64,000 nt of DNA from positions 2,416,001-2,480,000 of the forward strand of contig CM060731.1 in the NCBI GenBank assembly GCA_030704615.1. The letters run 5' to 3'. Below, in pieces: positions 23,227 through 36,300 of the stretch; the stretch's first letter is position 1, and every line of letters begins with the position of its first letter. The stretch is from Takakia lepidozioides (Eukaryota; Streptophyta; Takakiopsida; Takakiales; Takakiaceae). A program made the position numbers and the translations under genes. Below the pieces are notes generated by a model. It was not told where the DNA came from and made no database searches. It saw only the letters and a list, made by a program, of their open reading frames with translations.

Positions 23227-23650
23227 GTGAGGTGTTCTTGTAGGAACATCGGTTTGGCTATGTACAGGCTATGTATTGGTGTTCTTGCAGGGAACATCCA
23301 TTTTGGCTGTGTACTGGTGTTCTTGCAGGGAACATCCATTTGGCTGTGTACTGGTGTTCTTGGAGGGAACATCCATTTGGTTGTGTACTGGTGTTCTTGC
23401 AGGGAACATCCATTTTTGCAGTGTACGTGGTGTTCTTGCAGGGAACATCCATTTGGCTGTGTACTGGTGTTCTTGCAGGGAACATCCATTTTGGTTGTGT
23501 ACGTGGTGTTCTTGCAGGGAACATCCATTTGGCTGTGTACGTGGTGTTCTTGCAGGGAACATCCATTTTGGCTGTGTACGTGGGGTTCTTGCAGGAGGGA
23601 ACATCCATTTGGCTGTGTAGGTGGTGTTCTTGCAGGGAACATCGGTCCGT
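23227..23650 (+). repeat. ~38-bp minisatellite in copia leader, ~11 units
   Basis: The unit TGTTCTTGCAGGGAACATCC plus ATTTGGCTGTGTACTGG recurs about eleven times with 35-43 bp spacing between the primer site and gag. The units lack stop codons in several frames on both strands, so long artefactual ORFs arise there. Confidence 0.9.
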
Positions 23651-23840
23651 CTTGTAGAGTGTGTGTGTTTTTTGTGTGTAAGATCTTGTGCTGGACTATA
23701 CAGATCTCCATCAAGATCTCCAACACGATAAACACAAACAACACTTGAGATGAGTTATAGTGGTTGATTGATATTGTGTACGGAACAATTTTTTATCGTT
23801 TTGTGTGCTTTGAGTTTATAGTCAGGGTATACAAAGAGAT

Positions 23841-26373
23841 ATGATTCCTTCTATGAGTTCTCGATTTATCGAGAAACTGACAGGTTTGGAAAACTGTCAG
23901 ACATGGATGAGGGTTGTTCTTAACGAGATAAACTTGTGGGATATCGTATCTAGAAGTGAGAAACCACCATCGCGGTGGCGGTCAAAGGACGTACATGAAA
24001 TAGAGGGAGTGTTATTTTTGTTCAAGAAGGAATTGGTGCAATTTTTGCACAAGGTAAACTCGAAGAAAGACTATATGTATTTTCTGGAAATGTACGGTAG
24101 CCTTCTAATGTTTATGTAGCAGAATCCAGTTGGAGCAAAGCTGATCTAAGACATCAACGGCTTGGTCATATTGGAGTGCAAAATTTGCAGCTGATGGCCA
24201 ATTCTAAATTTGTGAACAATTTGGATATCACACGAGATGTCAGTTGACATTTTGTGCAGGATATGTTTACGGAAAACACCATCGTAAACATTTTCCAACT
24301 ACAGGAGGTAATCGTGCCATTGCCTTGCTCGCGTTGGTTCAAACTTCATTATGATATATGTGGACCAATGCAAACACCTTCCATTGGAGGAGGCAAATAC
24401 TTCGGTACTTTTATTGATGATTTCTCAAGAAAGACTTTTATCTACATTTTGAAACAGAAATCTGACATCTTTGAAAAGTTCAAGTTATTCAAAGCTTTTG
24501 CAGAGAATTACCAGACTGGTAAACTATTAAAGACCTTGAGAAGTGATAATGGGGGAGAATATATCATTAATTATGTACCTACAAAGGCTGTAAAAAGTAT
24601 GACTCCGGAAACCTTCTGTTGGACATTTTCGCATATTTGGTTGTGAAGCTTATCCTCATATACCTGGGGAATTACGATCAAAACTTGATGCAAAGGCAAG
24701 GAAATGCATTTTTGTGGGATATAGCGAAGTGACTAAGGTTATCGACTTTATGATCCCATCAAACGATATGTTTTCAATAGTCGAGATGTTATCTTCAATG
24801 AAACTCAAGGAACTCTTGAAAACGAGTCAAATTCAGATATTTGAAGGTGAGTTATCACATCTCAATGGTCAAGATGATGAGTATGGAGAGGTTGAAGCAC
24901 CCGGACCATCTCGAAGTTCAACCAGAGTATGGAATCCTTCTATTAAGTTTTTAGAATCAATCAACATGGCTTCAGCTTTCATAACAAATGTTGATGAACC
25001 TCAAAGCATTAAAGAAGCTTTGAATGGCATAGATTCAGTAAAGTGGAGGGAAGCACTCAATTCGGAATATGAATCTATAATGGCCAACAACACTTAGGAA
25101 CTTGTTCCACTACCATTAGGACGAAAGAAATGAGATTTATATGGATCAACCTGAGGGATTCAAAATCAAAGGTAAAGAGAATTATGTATGTAAACTGATC
25201 AAATCTATTTATGGACTAAAGCAATCACCTCGAGCATGGTAACAAAAGATTGATCACTATTTTGGTTCCACGGGTTTTGTAAGAAGCACTGCAGATCATA
25301 ACATATACGTCAAGCGAAAGGGTAAATATCTCACTGATCATTATCCTTTATGTTGATGATCTCATTCTTGCTTGCAATGATTTGAATTTCTTGTTGGAAA
25401 CATAAGGACATCTCTCAAAGCAGTATGCTATGAAGGATTTTGGTAAAATTCATTATTGTCTTGGGATATAAATTTTCCGAGATAGACGCAATCATACAAT
25501 CCACCTCAGTCAATGCAAATGTATTGAAGAGATTTGGGATGACAGATTGTAAACTTGTTTGTACACTATGGTACAGAACAGAAGACTCTCCAAAGCTATG
25601 AGCCCATAGACTCTTGAGGGTTGGGAAAAGATGAGATCTATACCGTATCAGAGTGCTGTGGGGTGCCTCATGTACGCAATGGTTGGTACACGGCTTGATA
25701 TTGCCATTGTTGTTGGAGCAGTATGCCAGTTCATGGCCAATCCTGGTTTAGAGCACTAGATTGAGGTGAAACGGATATTCCGTTACCTGAAGGGAACCCT
25801 TGAAGGGAACCCTTGATCACAGTCTCCGCTTCAGAGGGAGCTCGAGTTTGGGGTTGTATAACCTAACTCAGTCTCAAAAGGATCGTGAGGATCTAACTTT
25901 GGTTGGTTTCAGCGATGCTGACTATGCAGGATGTATTGATACACACCGGTCTATAACCGGGTATACATTCATTTTGGCCAATGGTTCCATTAGTTGGAAC
26001 AGTTAGAAACAACCAACTATTGCATTATCAACAACTGAGGCTGAGTATATGGCTGCAACACAAGCAGCAAAAGAGGCAATTTGGCTTCGGAAGTTATTGA
26101 AGGAAATTGGCTATTCACAGAGGTCCAACAACTCTTCAAGAGGACAATCAGAGTTGTATTTCACTTGTGAAAAATCCAACTTATCATGCGCGTACAAATC
26201 ATATTGATGTGTGGCATCATTTTGTTCGTGATAAGGTTGAGGATGGCGAAATCAAGTTAATATTTTGCAGTAGTGAAAATATGGTCGCCGATGAGCTCAC
26301 CAAAGGACTTCCTCGTGATAAGCACGATCGCTTCAAAACTATGCTGGGAATAGTTAAGGTTGAGATTGCTTGA
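23841..26373 (+). pseudogene. Copia gag-pol remnant
   Basis: 23841-24119 starts as a gag (RFIEKLTGLENCQTWM) and fuses by deletion to pre-integrase sequence (HQRLGHIGVQNL, about 24150). 24254-24600 is the integrase core with DICGPMQTPSIGGGKYF, FIDDFSRK and RSDNGGEYI, so two catalytic aspartates are present; the following region is lost. About 24700-25097 leads into reverse transcriptase. [12 protein letters not shown] and YVDDLILACND appear at about 25205-25380 with stops. RNase H (FSDADYAGCIDTHRSITGYT) lies at 25800-26006, and EDNQSCISLVKNPTYHART to the end at 26107-26373. Deletions, frameshifts and more than six stops rule out a functional polyprotein. Confidence 0.92.
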
Positions 26374-26392
26374 TTATCTCGCTGAGAGGGAG

Positions 26393-26718
26393 TGTTGGAA
26401 TAAAAAGCTCCATATTCAACGAATCTACAACTTGACTAAACAAAGATAGACACATTAAAAGGAACTCTAAGTTTGGAGATGCTTTTAAAGGAAAAAGTAA
26501 GTCCATTGTGGGACTACTTTGTATATAAAAAAAGTAGGTGTAAAAGTGCAAGTCTTTTATAGATTGCTTTTTACCCTAGCTAGAACTATATGAGAAGCTC
26601 GGGGGTGAACCACAAAGTTGTTGTTTTATGACACACTCTAACTTGTGGTGGTTCTAAGGTCGGGTGGTGAGCTTTTATTCACAAGCAATTTTACAGGTCC
26701 CAGGCTTATTTTTCTACA
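26393..26718 (+). repeat. Right LTR of copia element
   Basis: This is the 326-bp partner of 22874-23199, preceded by the purine tract and followed by the target duplication ATATG. Confidence 0.93.
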
Positions 26719-27394
26719 ATATGTGAGTCCAATTGAAGTTCTAAGGCCAAACCCCTTTCCTCCAGGAAAACAAAACAAAAAACAAGAATTGTTGAAGGTG
26801 ATACTATTTGTATATCTTTGAAAAGTTTGAGTAAATCTACTCTTAAAAGGCACAAGTGTTCACTGGTTAGCAGAGAGGCAACTGGTGGTTGGGGGTGGTA
26901 TTGGGGGAACAAATTTTCCCCAAATGCAAAAGGCTGGTTGTTTACGATGAAGGAGGACAAAAGAATCTATTGTTTTTGTAAACCTGGGGTCAACCTCAAT
27001 TAAGGAGCGGCCCTGTGGCAAAAGTGAGCTCTAGGTCCTCCTCTCTTTAAAATAAGGCATGCAAGAGAATACTCCCCAGGATATTCGACAAAACCCGGTA
27101 AAACCTAGGATGGACAGAAAGGAGGTACAGGTAGCAGAAAGGAGAAAGCACGCCTTCGAGACATCTGCTTTGAAGGTGTCGTAAATATATCTAAGAGCAA
27201 TTAAAGACTTCATAGTCCATGAATCAAGAGACAGAGTACACAGTCCCATTAATCTTTGTGTTATAACAACTCGAGATCATTTCAGGATACAATGGGTACC
27301 CCCGGAAGTTTTCTTATGATATAGTACAGCCCTACCTGATAAGAGCAGGGTTAACAGCTCCTCGTCTCCCTCCCTCTCCCCCTATACTTTGATT

Positions 27395-30300
27395 TCAGTT
27401 AGTGGACACCACATCAGACTCAGACTCCATGTGCGAAATCTTGCTACGCACAGGTTCAAAGACAGGTGGACACCTATTGGATTTTCCATTAGACTTGAAG
27501 TTATCATGTGTCATGGAGTTTCCATTCGTCAGAGATGCCCCATGGGAGATGCCGGTGCTCGAGGCTGGTGCGTAGTTAGAGGGTCTCCTTTCTGGTAGAA
27601 GGTTTTGCACAATGGTGGGCGATGAGTTTCCATTGCCCATGCCAACACCATCAAATAGCTGCTGTCTCAAGATGTTATGCAGCTGGCCAAAGAGCTGCTT
27701 CTTGATGGAGTCAAATGCAAGCTCGAGCCGCTCAAGCTGAGAACAACATGTATCAAGTTATGCCAAGAACCACTGTATAAGTTTGTACAGATTTGCCTCT
27801 CTCTCTCAAGACACCTACAACAACAAAAGGGAGGGGAGAGGAGTTTAGGATCCGCATCGAGGATGTCATGGAAGGACAAAACGTTACCTCGTCTGTAGCA
27901 TTTGGATTGTACATGAAGAGCCCATAGTAGAGTTCAAAGCTATCACCTTCAGTGTTCTCCACCTGTCACGGGCCAGATTTTTGAGCTACATGCCATAAGC
28001 AGATACTTTGTTGGGCTCTGCTGTAAGATTGAGATTACACATTCAGTATCAAGGCACTGCATCAGGCATTTTGAGAGACCTCTCATCGATCCTGTGGGAT
28101 ATAGCTATTGCATGTCTATGTTTGTCTGCTACATATATGCATCCTCGCTTCCATTCTGACAAGGCCTCAAGACATTCAGATACTTGTTTCTTTGCCCTTC
28201 AAAATGCAGGGTGACAGAAGATGCATGCAACTTCACACAAGTACTTTCACAGGAAAGTATGGAATGGAGATGATATCAGCGTGATCATCTTCCTTTAATG
28301 TATACACAAGATTTTGACCTATGTTTTCCAATATATACATGACTTGAGCCCTGGACTGCAAGAACCCCAGAGTAGACATGGAGAGGAAAAGCATCTTACA
28401 TGGCTATGGCTGGAATGTCACAGCATGCTAATTTCAATGGATAACACTCTCCCCCATCCCCTCTCCCACCGGTCTATGGTCACAAGGCTACAGCAAGCAA
28501 ACTCTGCCGAGTACATCCTCTGATTGCATGAAAATTGAGAGTTAGACCGTACCAGCCGCAGCAGTGTCTCATAACCCTTGGTGTTAATTGGAGTAGATTC
28601 AAGCTTCAACTTGCCCAGCACCCTTCCCAAGTGCACCAAGACAATGAATGCAAATCTAAGTTACTTGCTTTAAACTGTCAAACACATCCACCCATCCTTT
28701 GTGGCAAAAGATTTTTCAGAAAGCTTCTATGACAAAGTTTTTTTTGGGTGAACTGGACACTGGATAGACTGTGAAAAACCTTTACAACTCAGACATGGAA
28801 TTGATCAAAACTCAGCTTTTCCTGCTCTCTCTCTCTCTCTCTACCCACCAGAGAGAGACAGAACTTGTTTCCAGTCTGTGACATGGGGGAGGACATCATG
28901 GATGACCTCAAGGGTCTACCCATTCTCGGCACTAGACTGAAATTTAAACTCAGGGCGGGAAGCCTACCTTTGAACAGCAAACAGAAGCAGAGAGGAAATG
29001 CAGTTGCCCGTTGTCTGGGTAACCTGACGACAATATTCATTTTCTGATTCATTGTCCGGGGTTCTCTCACCAGAGAGATGCTCTCTTCCAATCTATCAAG
29101 GGAATTGTGCCTGTACCTCTGTTTAGGTGTAGGCCTCAAAATGGATGGACGTAGTACTATTCTGGACAATGAAGCTTCAGCTTCTTGAGTCAACAATGGT
29201 TCTGAATCGATAGTTCATTCTTGGACTCCCTCTCGGAGTGAAAGAGTTGGTTAGTTAGCTGCAATAAGTCTTTTTCCTCAAACTAAAGAAAAAATGGAAG
29301 TCACCTCAGTTCCGGGCATGAACTTCCCCTCAAGGAAAACAACGATCGGCAGCCCAAAGTCTCGAGGCTGAGCCAAAAACCCAGGTCCTTTTGGGGCCTA
29401 GTTATTGGGCAAGCCACACACAGCAAGTTGATGCTTGTGTAAAGGGATTTCTAGAGGATATCTGGAAACCCGGATCAATTGTTTATTCCAAGGTAAGTGT
29501 TACTACCGGCGTCAGCCCCTGACAAAGGTAGGTTCTGTCCCTTTGTGTTCCGCGCAAACTGGGTGCGGGGTCAATGGCCACAAGGCTACGGCAAACAATG
29601 TCTTATGAGTACACTCTCTCTCTCTCACCAGAGAGACACCCTATTGAAATCCATCAAGGGAATTGTTCCTATACCTCTGTTTACCAACTTGAAAATCTTG
29701 TGGCTGAGCCAAAAACATAGGCCCTTTTGGGGTCTAGTTATCGGGCAAATCACACACAGCAGATTGACGTTAGTGCGAAGAGATTTCTAGAAGATATCTG
29801 GAAAACTCGGATCAATTGCATGTTTCAAGGTAAGTCATACTACCGACGTCAGCCCCTGATAAAGGTAGTTTCTGTGCCTTTGTGTTCCGCTCAAACTGGG
29901 CACGGGATCAATGGCCACAAGGCTGCGGCAGACAATGTCTTATGAGTACATTCTCTCTCTCTCTAGGCAGGAAGAACTGAGCTGACTTGGAGGCTGAAGT
30001 GTCTAAGGACATGTTGGAACCATGAAGAATGTCCAAACAAAATGAAGTTAGGCATAAAACCTCCCTGAAAAAGTTTCCAGTTTGTGTCATGGGTGAGGAC
30101 CTTGAGGATTATCTGAATGGCCTACCTAGACTGACATTTCAGGGCGAGGACTCCACCTTTGAGCAATTCTCATCAGAGAGCGGCCCTCTTCAGGACCATC
30201 AAGAATATAGTCCCTGCACCTCTGTTCACCAACTTTCAAAATCTCGAGGCTGAACCTAAAGCCCTGGACCTATTGGGTCTAATTGGGCAGCTCACAAACA

Positions 30301-33300
30301 GCAGATTGATTGAACCCTCCACAAAGGTTGTGTCTGTTCCCTCTTGTTCCCACCGAACTGAGCATGGGGTCTATGGCCACAAGGCTACGGCAAACAACAT
30401 CTCATAAGTACACACACTCTCTCTCTAGCCTTATCTTGATGGTGGCTATATTCTTGGTAACACCACTCAAGAATTGCCTAATCCCATAATTCTGTTGGGA
30501 ATTTTTTGCCTAGAACAGAACGGGAGACGGGCTCAGGTTTCCCTAGGCCCTCACCTAAAGCAGCCGACCTATATTGTCAGAAGAGAGGCTGCCCAATGTG
30601 GCTAGGAGCCCTGGCTCTTCTCTTCTCATTTGGAAGACAAGCAGGCAAGAGCTAAAGGAGCAGTCACCCTACTGTTGAACTAAAGTTGTAAGCAAGATAC
30701 TCACCCAGGTACTTGGGTACTTTGCTATGGTAATACCTCCCTTTGGGTGATGGATCCAGGTGAGGCAGATTCACTTGCTTTAGAGGGTGGACTTCGGATT
30801 CTGGAAAGGAAAGAAAAGGAATAAAAGAAGCCTTCTTGCTGCCTCATGCTTGGTGTGGAATGGTGTTGAGAGTAAACACATCTTTGTGCTATTCTCAAAT
30901 TTTTTATGGACTGTAGGAAGATGGTAGGATCTAATCACCAGTGGCAGCCTTGCTATCTGATGATCCTTTTGGCAAGAATACACCTACGGTAATTCTCCTT
31001 GCCTACCTTCAAATAGGTAATGGCTACACGGATTCACTTTGACACTATGACCTCCAAGGGGCTGAAGTATGCCCACATGGAGCATTTTGAATCTGCAGAA
31101 CTGCTTCAAAGAACTAATCCCCTAACTGCTGAGCTATGGCTTTTCTCATAGCTGCAGTTTTGACTTCTAACTAGACTTTGATGAAGTATTCTACTATGGA
31201 TCTATGGAAGTTTTTCCTCTACTTGTATAAACTAGGAAGGATCTTATGGTCAAAGCCTTGCTTGCATGTGATGACACTTTAGGTAAGGAATTGAAAGATT
31301 TGGAAGCATACATGTTTACAACTCTGGGGTTTGCAGGACTTGTGAGGTTTCTACGTAATTAATAGTAGCTGGACCATGTCCAAATGTATGGTGTCGTTAA
31401 ACAAAAGAGGACTAGATCCTCATGTTTTCCTTATCAATCAGATGGACAGACAGCATTAAATGGAATGCTTATTCCTGGACATTAGGAATCTGGCTTTTAA
31501 AGCTTCTGTGATTGTAAGACCTCTCTCAATTCTGAAGATGCTACCACATGCCAACTTGATTTCATTAAAAGGCTTGAGTCGGTCACTCTTATATGCGCGT
31601 GATCTCTTCCCTTGCACCTTTCAATGCCTTCACAGTGTCAGTCTGCATTTCTCAAAGAAGGAAGGCTCTATCAAATGGATGTGTGAAACTAGAGATTGAC
31701 AGCCAGGCCTCTTCCTCAAGCAAACACTCGGATAGAGGCCATGAGCTAACAGCTTTTCCTTACTACTTCCTCATGCATTCATTGATACATGCTAGAACGT
31801 TGTGAGGCCGACGAAGCTTACTATTCCTGACTAACCATCAACTAATGTGGGAGCAGGTGAGGAGTCACCTTTGCCTTGATAGCTAGGAGTGGCTGCTGTC
31901 TAATGACTTTCTTCTCCCAACCTTGTAAATGAGGTTTGGCTGCTTAGCATAGAGTTTGAAAACCAGATGAGGGGTGTTCTTTCAATATGCTGGCTGATTC
32001 TTCTATGCTATGGTGTTAATATCTGCCATAGCTCTGAAATACATGTGTTCAGCAGCATTGCTTTAGCTTGGGTAGCCTCTCTCATGTGTGCCCAGGCCCT
32101 TCTGGGGCCTAGTTATTGGGCAAACCACACACAGCAGATTGATGCTTGTGTGAAGGGATTTCTAGAGGATATCTGGCTGTCCTATGGGCCTCCATGGATG
32201 TAATAACCGTCCCTGTCTCGCTGTACTTCATGGTTTGCTCAATCATGAGCGCTGATGTTCCCCTCTAGCAGGATGTTATAAAAACTCCATACATGAGACA
32301 CTTCATTCTCTAAGACCACATTGTCCTCGGCTGTGGCTCTGGGATAGTGCCCCTCAAGGAGGCAAATTTTGAGAAGAAAAGAACTCCTGCTAGCCCTATA
32401 CTCTGCCCATTGCTTGATCTGCAAAGAGGAACTGAAAAAATCAAAGTCAACATTTGCAAGGGAACTGTCAGTCACTTCTCTCTGTGTGTCTCTCTCTTTT
32501 TTGCCGGGTCTATGGCCACAAGGCTACGACAAACAAGTCTTATGAGTACATTCTCTCTTCCCTTCCCTGCCCTGTCCCACTTAGGATGAATACAAACAGA
32601 CACCTCATCCTTCCTCCGAGATTATTCCAGGAGCTCCTTCAGATGAAGGTGAACACCATTCAAGATCCTCAGGTTACTGTAACACAACACTAGAGTTGAC
32701 TTGGTAACACGGACAGCATACCTCCTGGCACGGAGAGACTATAATTTGCAATGAACATGGTTCAATATCACCACCCACAATTGTGGTTTGAGAGATTTGA
32801 CCAAGACACTTCTTATGAAAACAGCTCTCACATCTTCATATTGGCATGAGGAGAACAACCTGCCAACGGTGTGAGTGATGAACTGGCTGCCTGCTGCAAA
32901 CCTGTCATGCTCTGAGCATGACATCTCAACCATGCGGCAACCCTGCTCATGCCAACGCACAACTGTCTAATCAGATTCAGAATAATATGGAGATAACCCT
33001 TTCAACTGGTAAACTAAAAGTTGTGCTCCCAATCAGACAAGGACCTCCACACTGGGAGGCAGTTCTTAGGAAGCTCAGGCAATGTCAGAAGGCAATATCA
33101 GCAACTTGGGAATATCCTCTTTTGGACATTAAGGAGCCCGCTGTTCTCCTTGACTCCCAATCCCTCTTGTACATTGATTAGTTCATGCCAAGACTGGAGG
33201 TCGATCCTGGGAGGTGAAAGAATATAACATCGATAAACAAAATTTGTACCTCGCTTCCAAAGATGCTAAGAAACTTTTCACAGCGTTCCGAGCGGGAGCC

Positions 33301-36300
33301 CTCACCAACGCGAACCTTGTGGTATACAAAAGGAAGGCCAGCCCAGCTTGTCTTGCCACTCTCCGGACCAAACATCGGATGTGTGCACAACACATCAAAC
33401 TCCGGGGGTAAAACCTGCATCACTTCAATCCCTTTGTCAAACCCCCCCCCCCCCCCCCCGCTCTCTCTCTCTAGCGCATAGGATTTAGTTGGAGAAATTG
33501 GGGCCTCTCCCCTCTTTAGAATATGCCTACGCGGGCCATTCCCTGCAGCTCCCTGGAGTGTGATCTCTGAATGGTAACAAGCGGACCCCTACCGCTTGGG
33601 GGCAGCCCCTCCGCCCAAATTGGGCAGTTGTATGCTCTATCTAGCATACTAGGCACTTGGGCTAGGGCTGGCCCTTGTGCTTAAACTTATAGCCTGCGAA
33701 TTTTACCAATACATTACCTCTTATCACTAACAACACTTCCCAGGGTGATTCCTGGGAATTGGTTACTTATGCCAAATCTAGGGCTTCATGAGTGGTTTTT
33801 GGGGTGAATCCCAGGATGGACGATGTGTCCTTTAAAAAACTACATGCTCCAGCTTAGGCTTGGATTATATGGCTAATGGCTCCATCTCGAGACTTGATAA
33901 CAGAGGTACTTTGAAGGTTGCAATGCCCAAAAATGCTACAAATAGAGTCTCACATCAATTCAATGTCAAAGAAGTTCATACCTTGACTGGCTGGAGAGCG
34001 GTCTTAGACATTGGTGATTCAATGAGGCGCTCTAGGAAGACAACCAAGGGTAGGGACTTCAACTTGAAAGTTTCTAACCGGTTTGATGCACTGGATGAGG
34101 TTGATTCCAAGCAGTCAGACCGACAAACTGACCCTAAGAGTGCTGAGCCTGAGCATTGTGTGACTGAAGGATTTGGTACTCTGAATGGTTTACCAATCCT
34201 TAAAGTTTACACAAGACAATAAAATTCTACACACGGGGTAATTGTCCCCCCTTTGCAGAACGGTTGGCCGTCCAGGAGCAACCATAGGCTACACAGACAA
34301 CAAACAATTCATATGCAAAGGGCTGGCTTGCGGCTGGGCACTTTCAATTTCTCAGGGCTGACTAACCAAAGGAAACAATTCGAAGTGGGACAAGTTCTTC
34401 GGGCAAATGATATTCATATCTGTGCTGGGCAAGAGACATGGGAAACTTCGGACAAACTGGTTGGAGATGTCAATGGTTATAAGTGGATCGGTAAGATGTG
34501 TGCTCTTAAGGCGGCCTCTGCCAAACGTGGTCAAAAAGGGGTTGGCTTCTTTGTCCGTGATTTCTTGTGTGACAATTGTGAGATTATCAACAAAAGTTTG
34601 CGGCATGCGCACAGTATCTGGCTAAAACTGAAATTGAAGGGTGGCGTGAATACGAAGGACCTCTTTGTGGGTTGTGTTTACATGCCCACAGAGGGGACCC
34701 TTAGTGCTGACGCAGACAAAGCCTTCGTAGATGTAAAGCTGGACTGTGCTAAGTTCCTCGCCAAAGATCAGGTGGTCTCACTGGGTGACTTCGATGCCCG
34801 GGTGGGCAAAGGTCTTCATCAGGATGATACCATTGGGCCTTTTGGTGAGGACGAGCTTAATCCTAATGGCAGACAGTTAATAAACTGTCTGGAAGAACTT
34901 CAGCTTTTGACCTTGAATAATAGGTCAAAAGGAGACCAAGTGCAGTGGACTCGTGAGAAAGCCCAAACTGGGGAACGTTCCATTGTGGATTATATCATAA
35001 TGGACAAAATTTTGTTTCCCCATAGTGCCAATGTGTTTATCAACAGAACTGATATTGCTACCTCTGACCACTTCCTGGTCTGGACTGAGATCAAAAGGTG
35101 TTTTCCCAACACCAAGAGATCTGTGAAACGTTCGATTCGGAAGTGGTGCACAGAAAAATTCCAAAATGAAGAGGTCAAGGCTGAGTATGTCCAGGCCTTG
35201 CAAGAGGCTCTCCCTTATTTTGTCCACTCGCTCCAAGCCCTTCAGTCTTGCTCTGGCAATGCAAGAAATGATGTCAAAAGAGCAGTGGATTCTTGGGAGA
35301 GTTTCGTCTCCTCTGGCTGACAAGATCATTGGGAGGAAACCAATGTCTGCGGTAGAGCTGTTAATTGGTGGACCAATGAGATTAAACTCAAGATAGCTGA
35401 GGGACGAGTCCTCTATAAAGAGCTGCAATTTGAATACCAACAAAGAATTGTGGGCTAGGTACAACCAGATCCGCAAAGATATCAATCAGCTTGTAAGGTC
35501 TCAGAAGAAATTATACTGGGACAAGATATACAGTGAAATAAACTCAAACTACCATGGTGGTAATGACAAGAGATTCTGGTTGGCCCTTCAACGTTTGTAC
35601 AAGCCGAAAAACTGTCAGCAAGTACAAGCGCTGAGGACTACTAAGGGTGCAGTGGTGACTTCACGGTTGACATTGTCAAAACCTTTGAAACCCACTACAG
35701 TATCCTTGGCAGAATTTCTAGGTCTAACAGTGAGGGGTCCTCTGAAGAATGGAAGGACACAGTTGGAAAAACTGATCCTATGATTCGAGACAGCCCTGAT
35801 GAATTGGAGTAAATTTCAAAGGTTTACAGCGCTCCCATTAGTTATTCTGGGATTGTGGAAGCAATTGAGCATTTAAAAGGATGTAAAGCTGATGGACCTG
35901 ATGGCATAGTCAACGAGCTAAGCACGGTGGCGATCCCATGATAGAGACCCTTGTAGCGCCGGGAGGGGAGATGAAGCCGCCCCAGCAACCTCAGCCCGTC
36001 ATAAAATAGACAAAGCTCGAGCCTTTTTAACCTTATCTGGAGGACTGAAATGATTCCCTTTCGCTGGCGACAGGGGGTCATTGTCAATCTATACAAGAAG
36101 GGTGACAGAGAAGAACTGGGGAACTAGCGAGGCATCACGGTCCTCAATGCAGTTGGCAAGATATTTTGCAGAGTTATAAGTACTCGTCTCAAGGTTGATC
36201 TGGAATCTAGAGGTTGTTTCCACGAAGGCCAAGCTGGCTTTCGGCGAAACAGGGGCTGTGTGGATCATATCTTCACTCTAAGCCAGATTATCCAGGGAAG

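Larger units (their letters stand above)
22869..26723 (+). mobile_element. Ty1/copia LTR retrotransposon, defective
   Basis: Two 326-bp LTRs (22874-23199, 26393-26718) begin TGTTGG and end CTACA, and are flanked by a 5-bp target duplication ATATG (22869-22873 and 26719-26723). TGGTATCAGAGC right after the left LTR is the initiator-Met tRNA primer site, and a purine run GAGAGGGAG precedes the right LTR. By eye the LTRs differ at about 16 positions (~95% identity). Internal coding order is gag, integrase, reverse transcriptase, RNase H, as in copia elements. The element is 3.85 kb, shorter than the usual ~5 kb, because parts of gag, integrase and reverse transcriptase are deleted. Confidence 0.95.

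Noticed and set aside
23205-23748. Long repetitive ORFs on both strands (up to 179 codons)
   Set aside because: They arise from a stop-free ~38-bp minisatellite in the copia leader; the same repeat is open in several frames, so none is evidence of a protein.
34253-35320. Host endonuclease gene
   Set aside because: It is followed by reverse transcriptase remnants and LINE 3' units, so it belongs to the retrotransposon.
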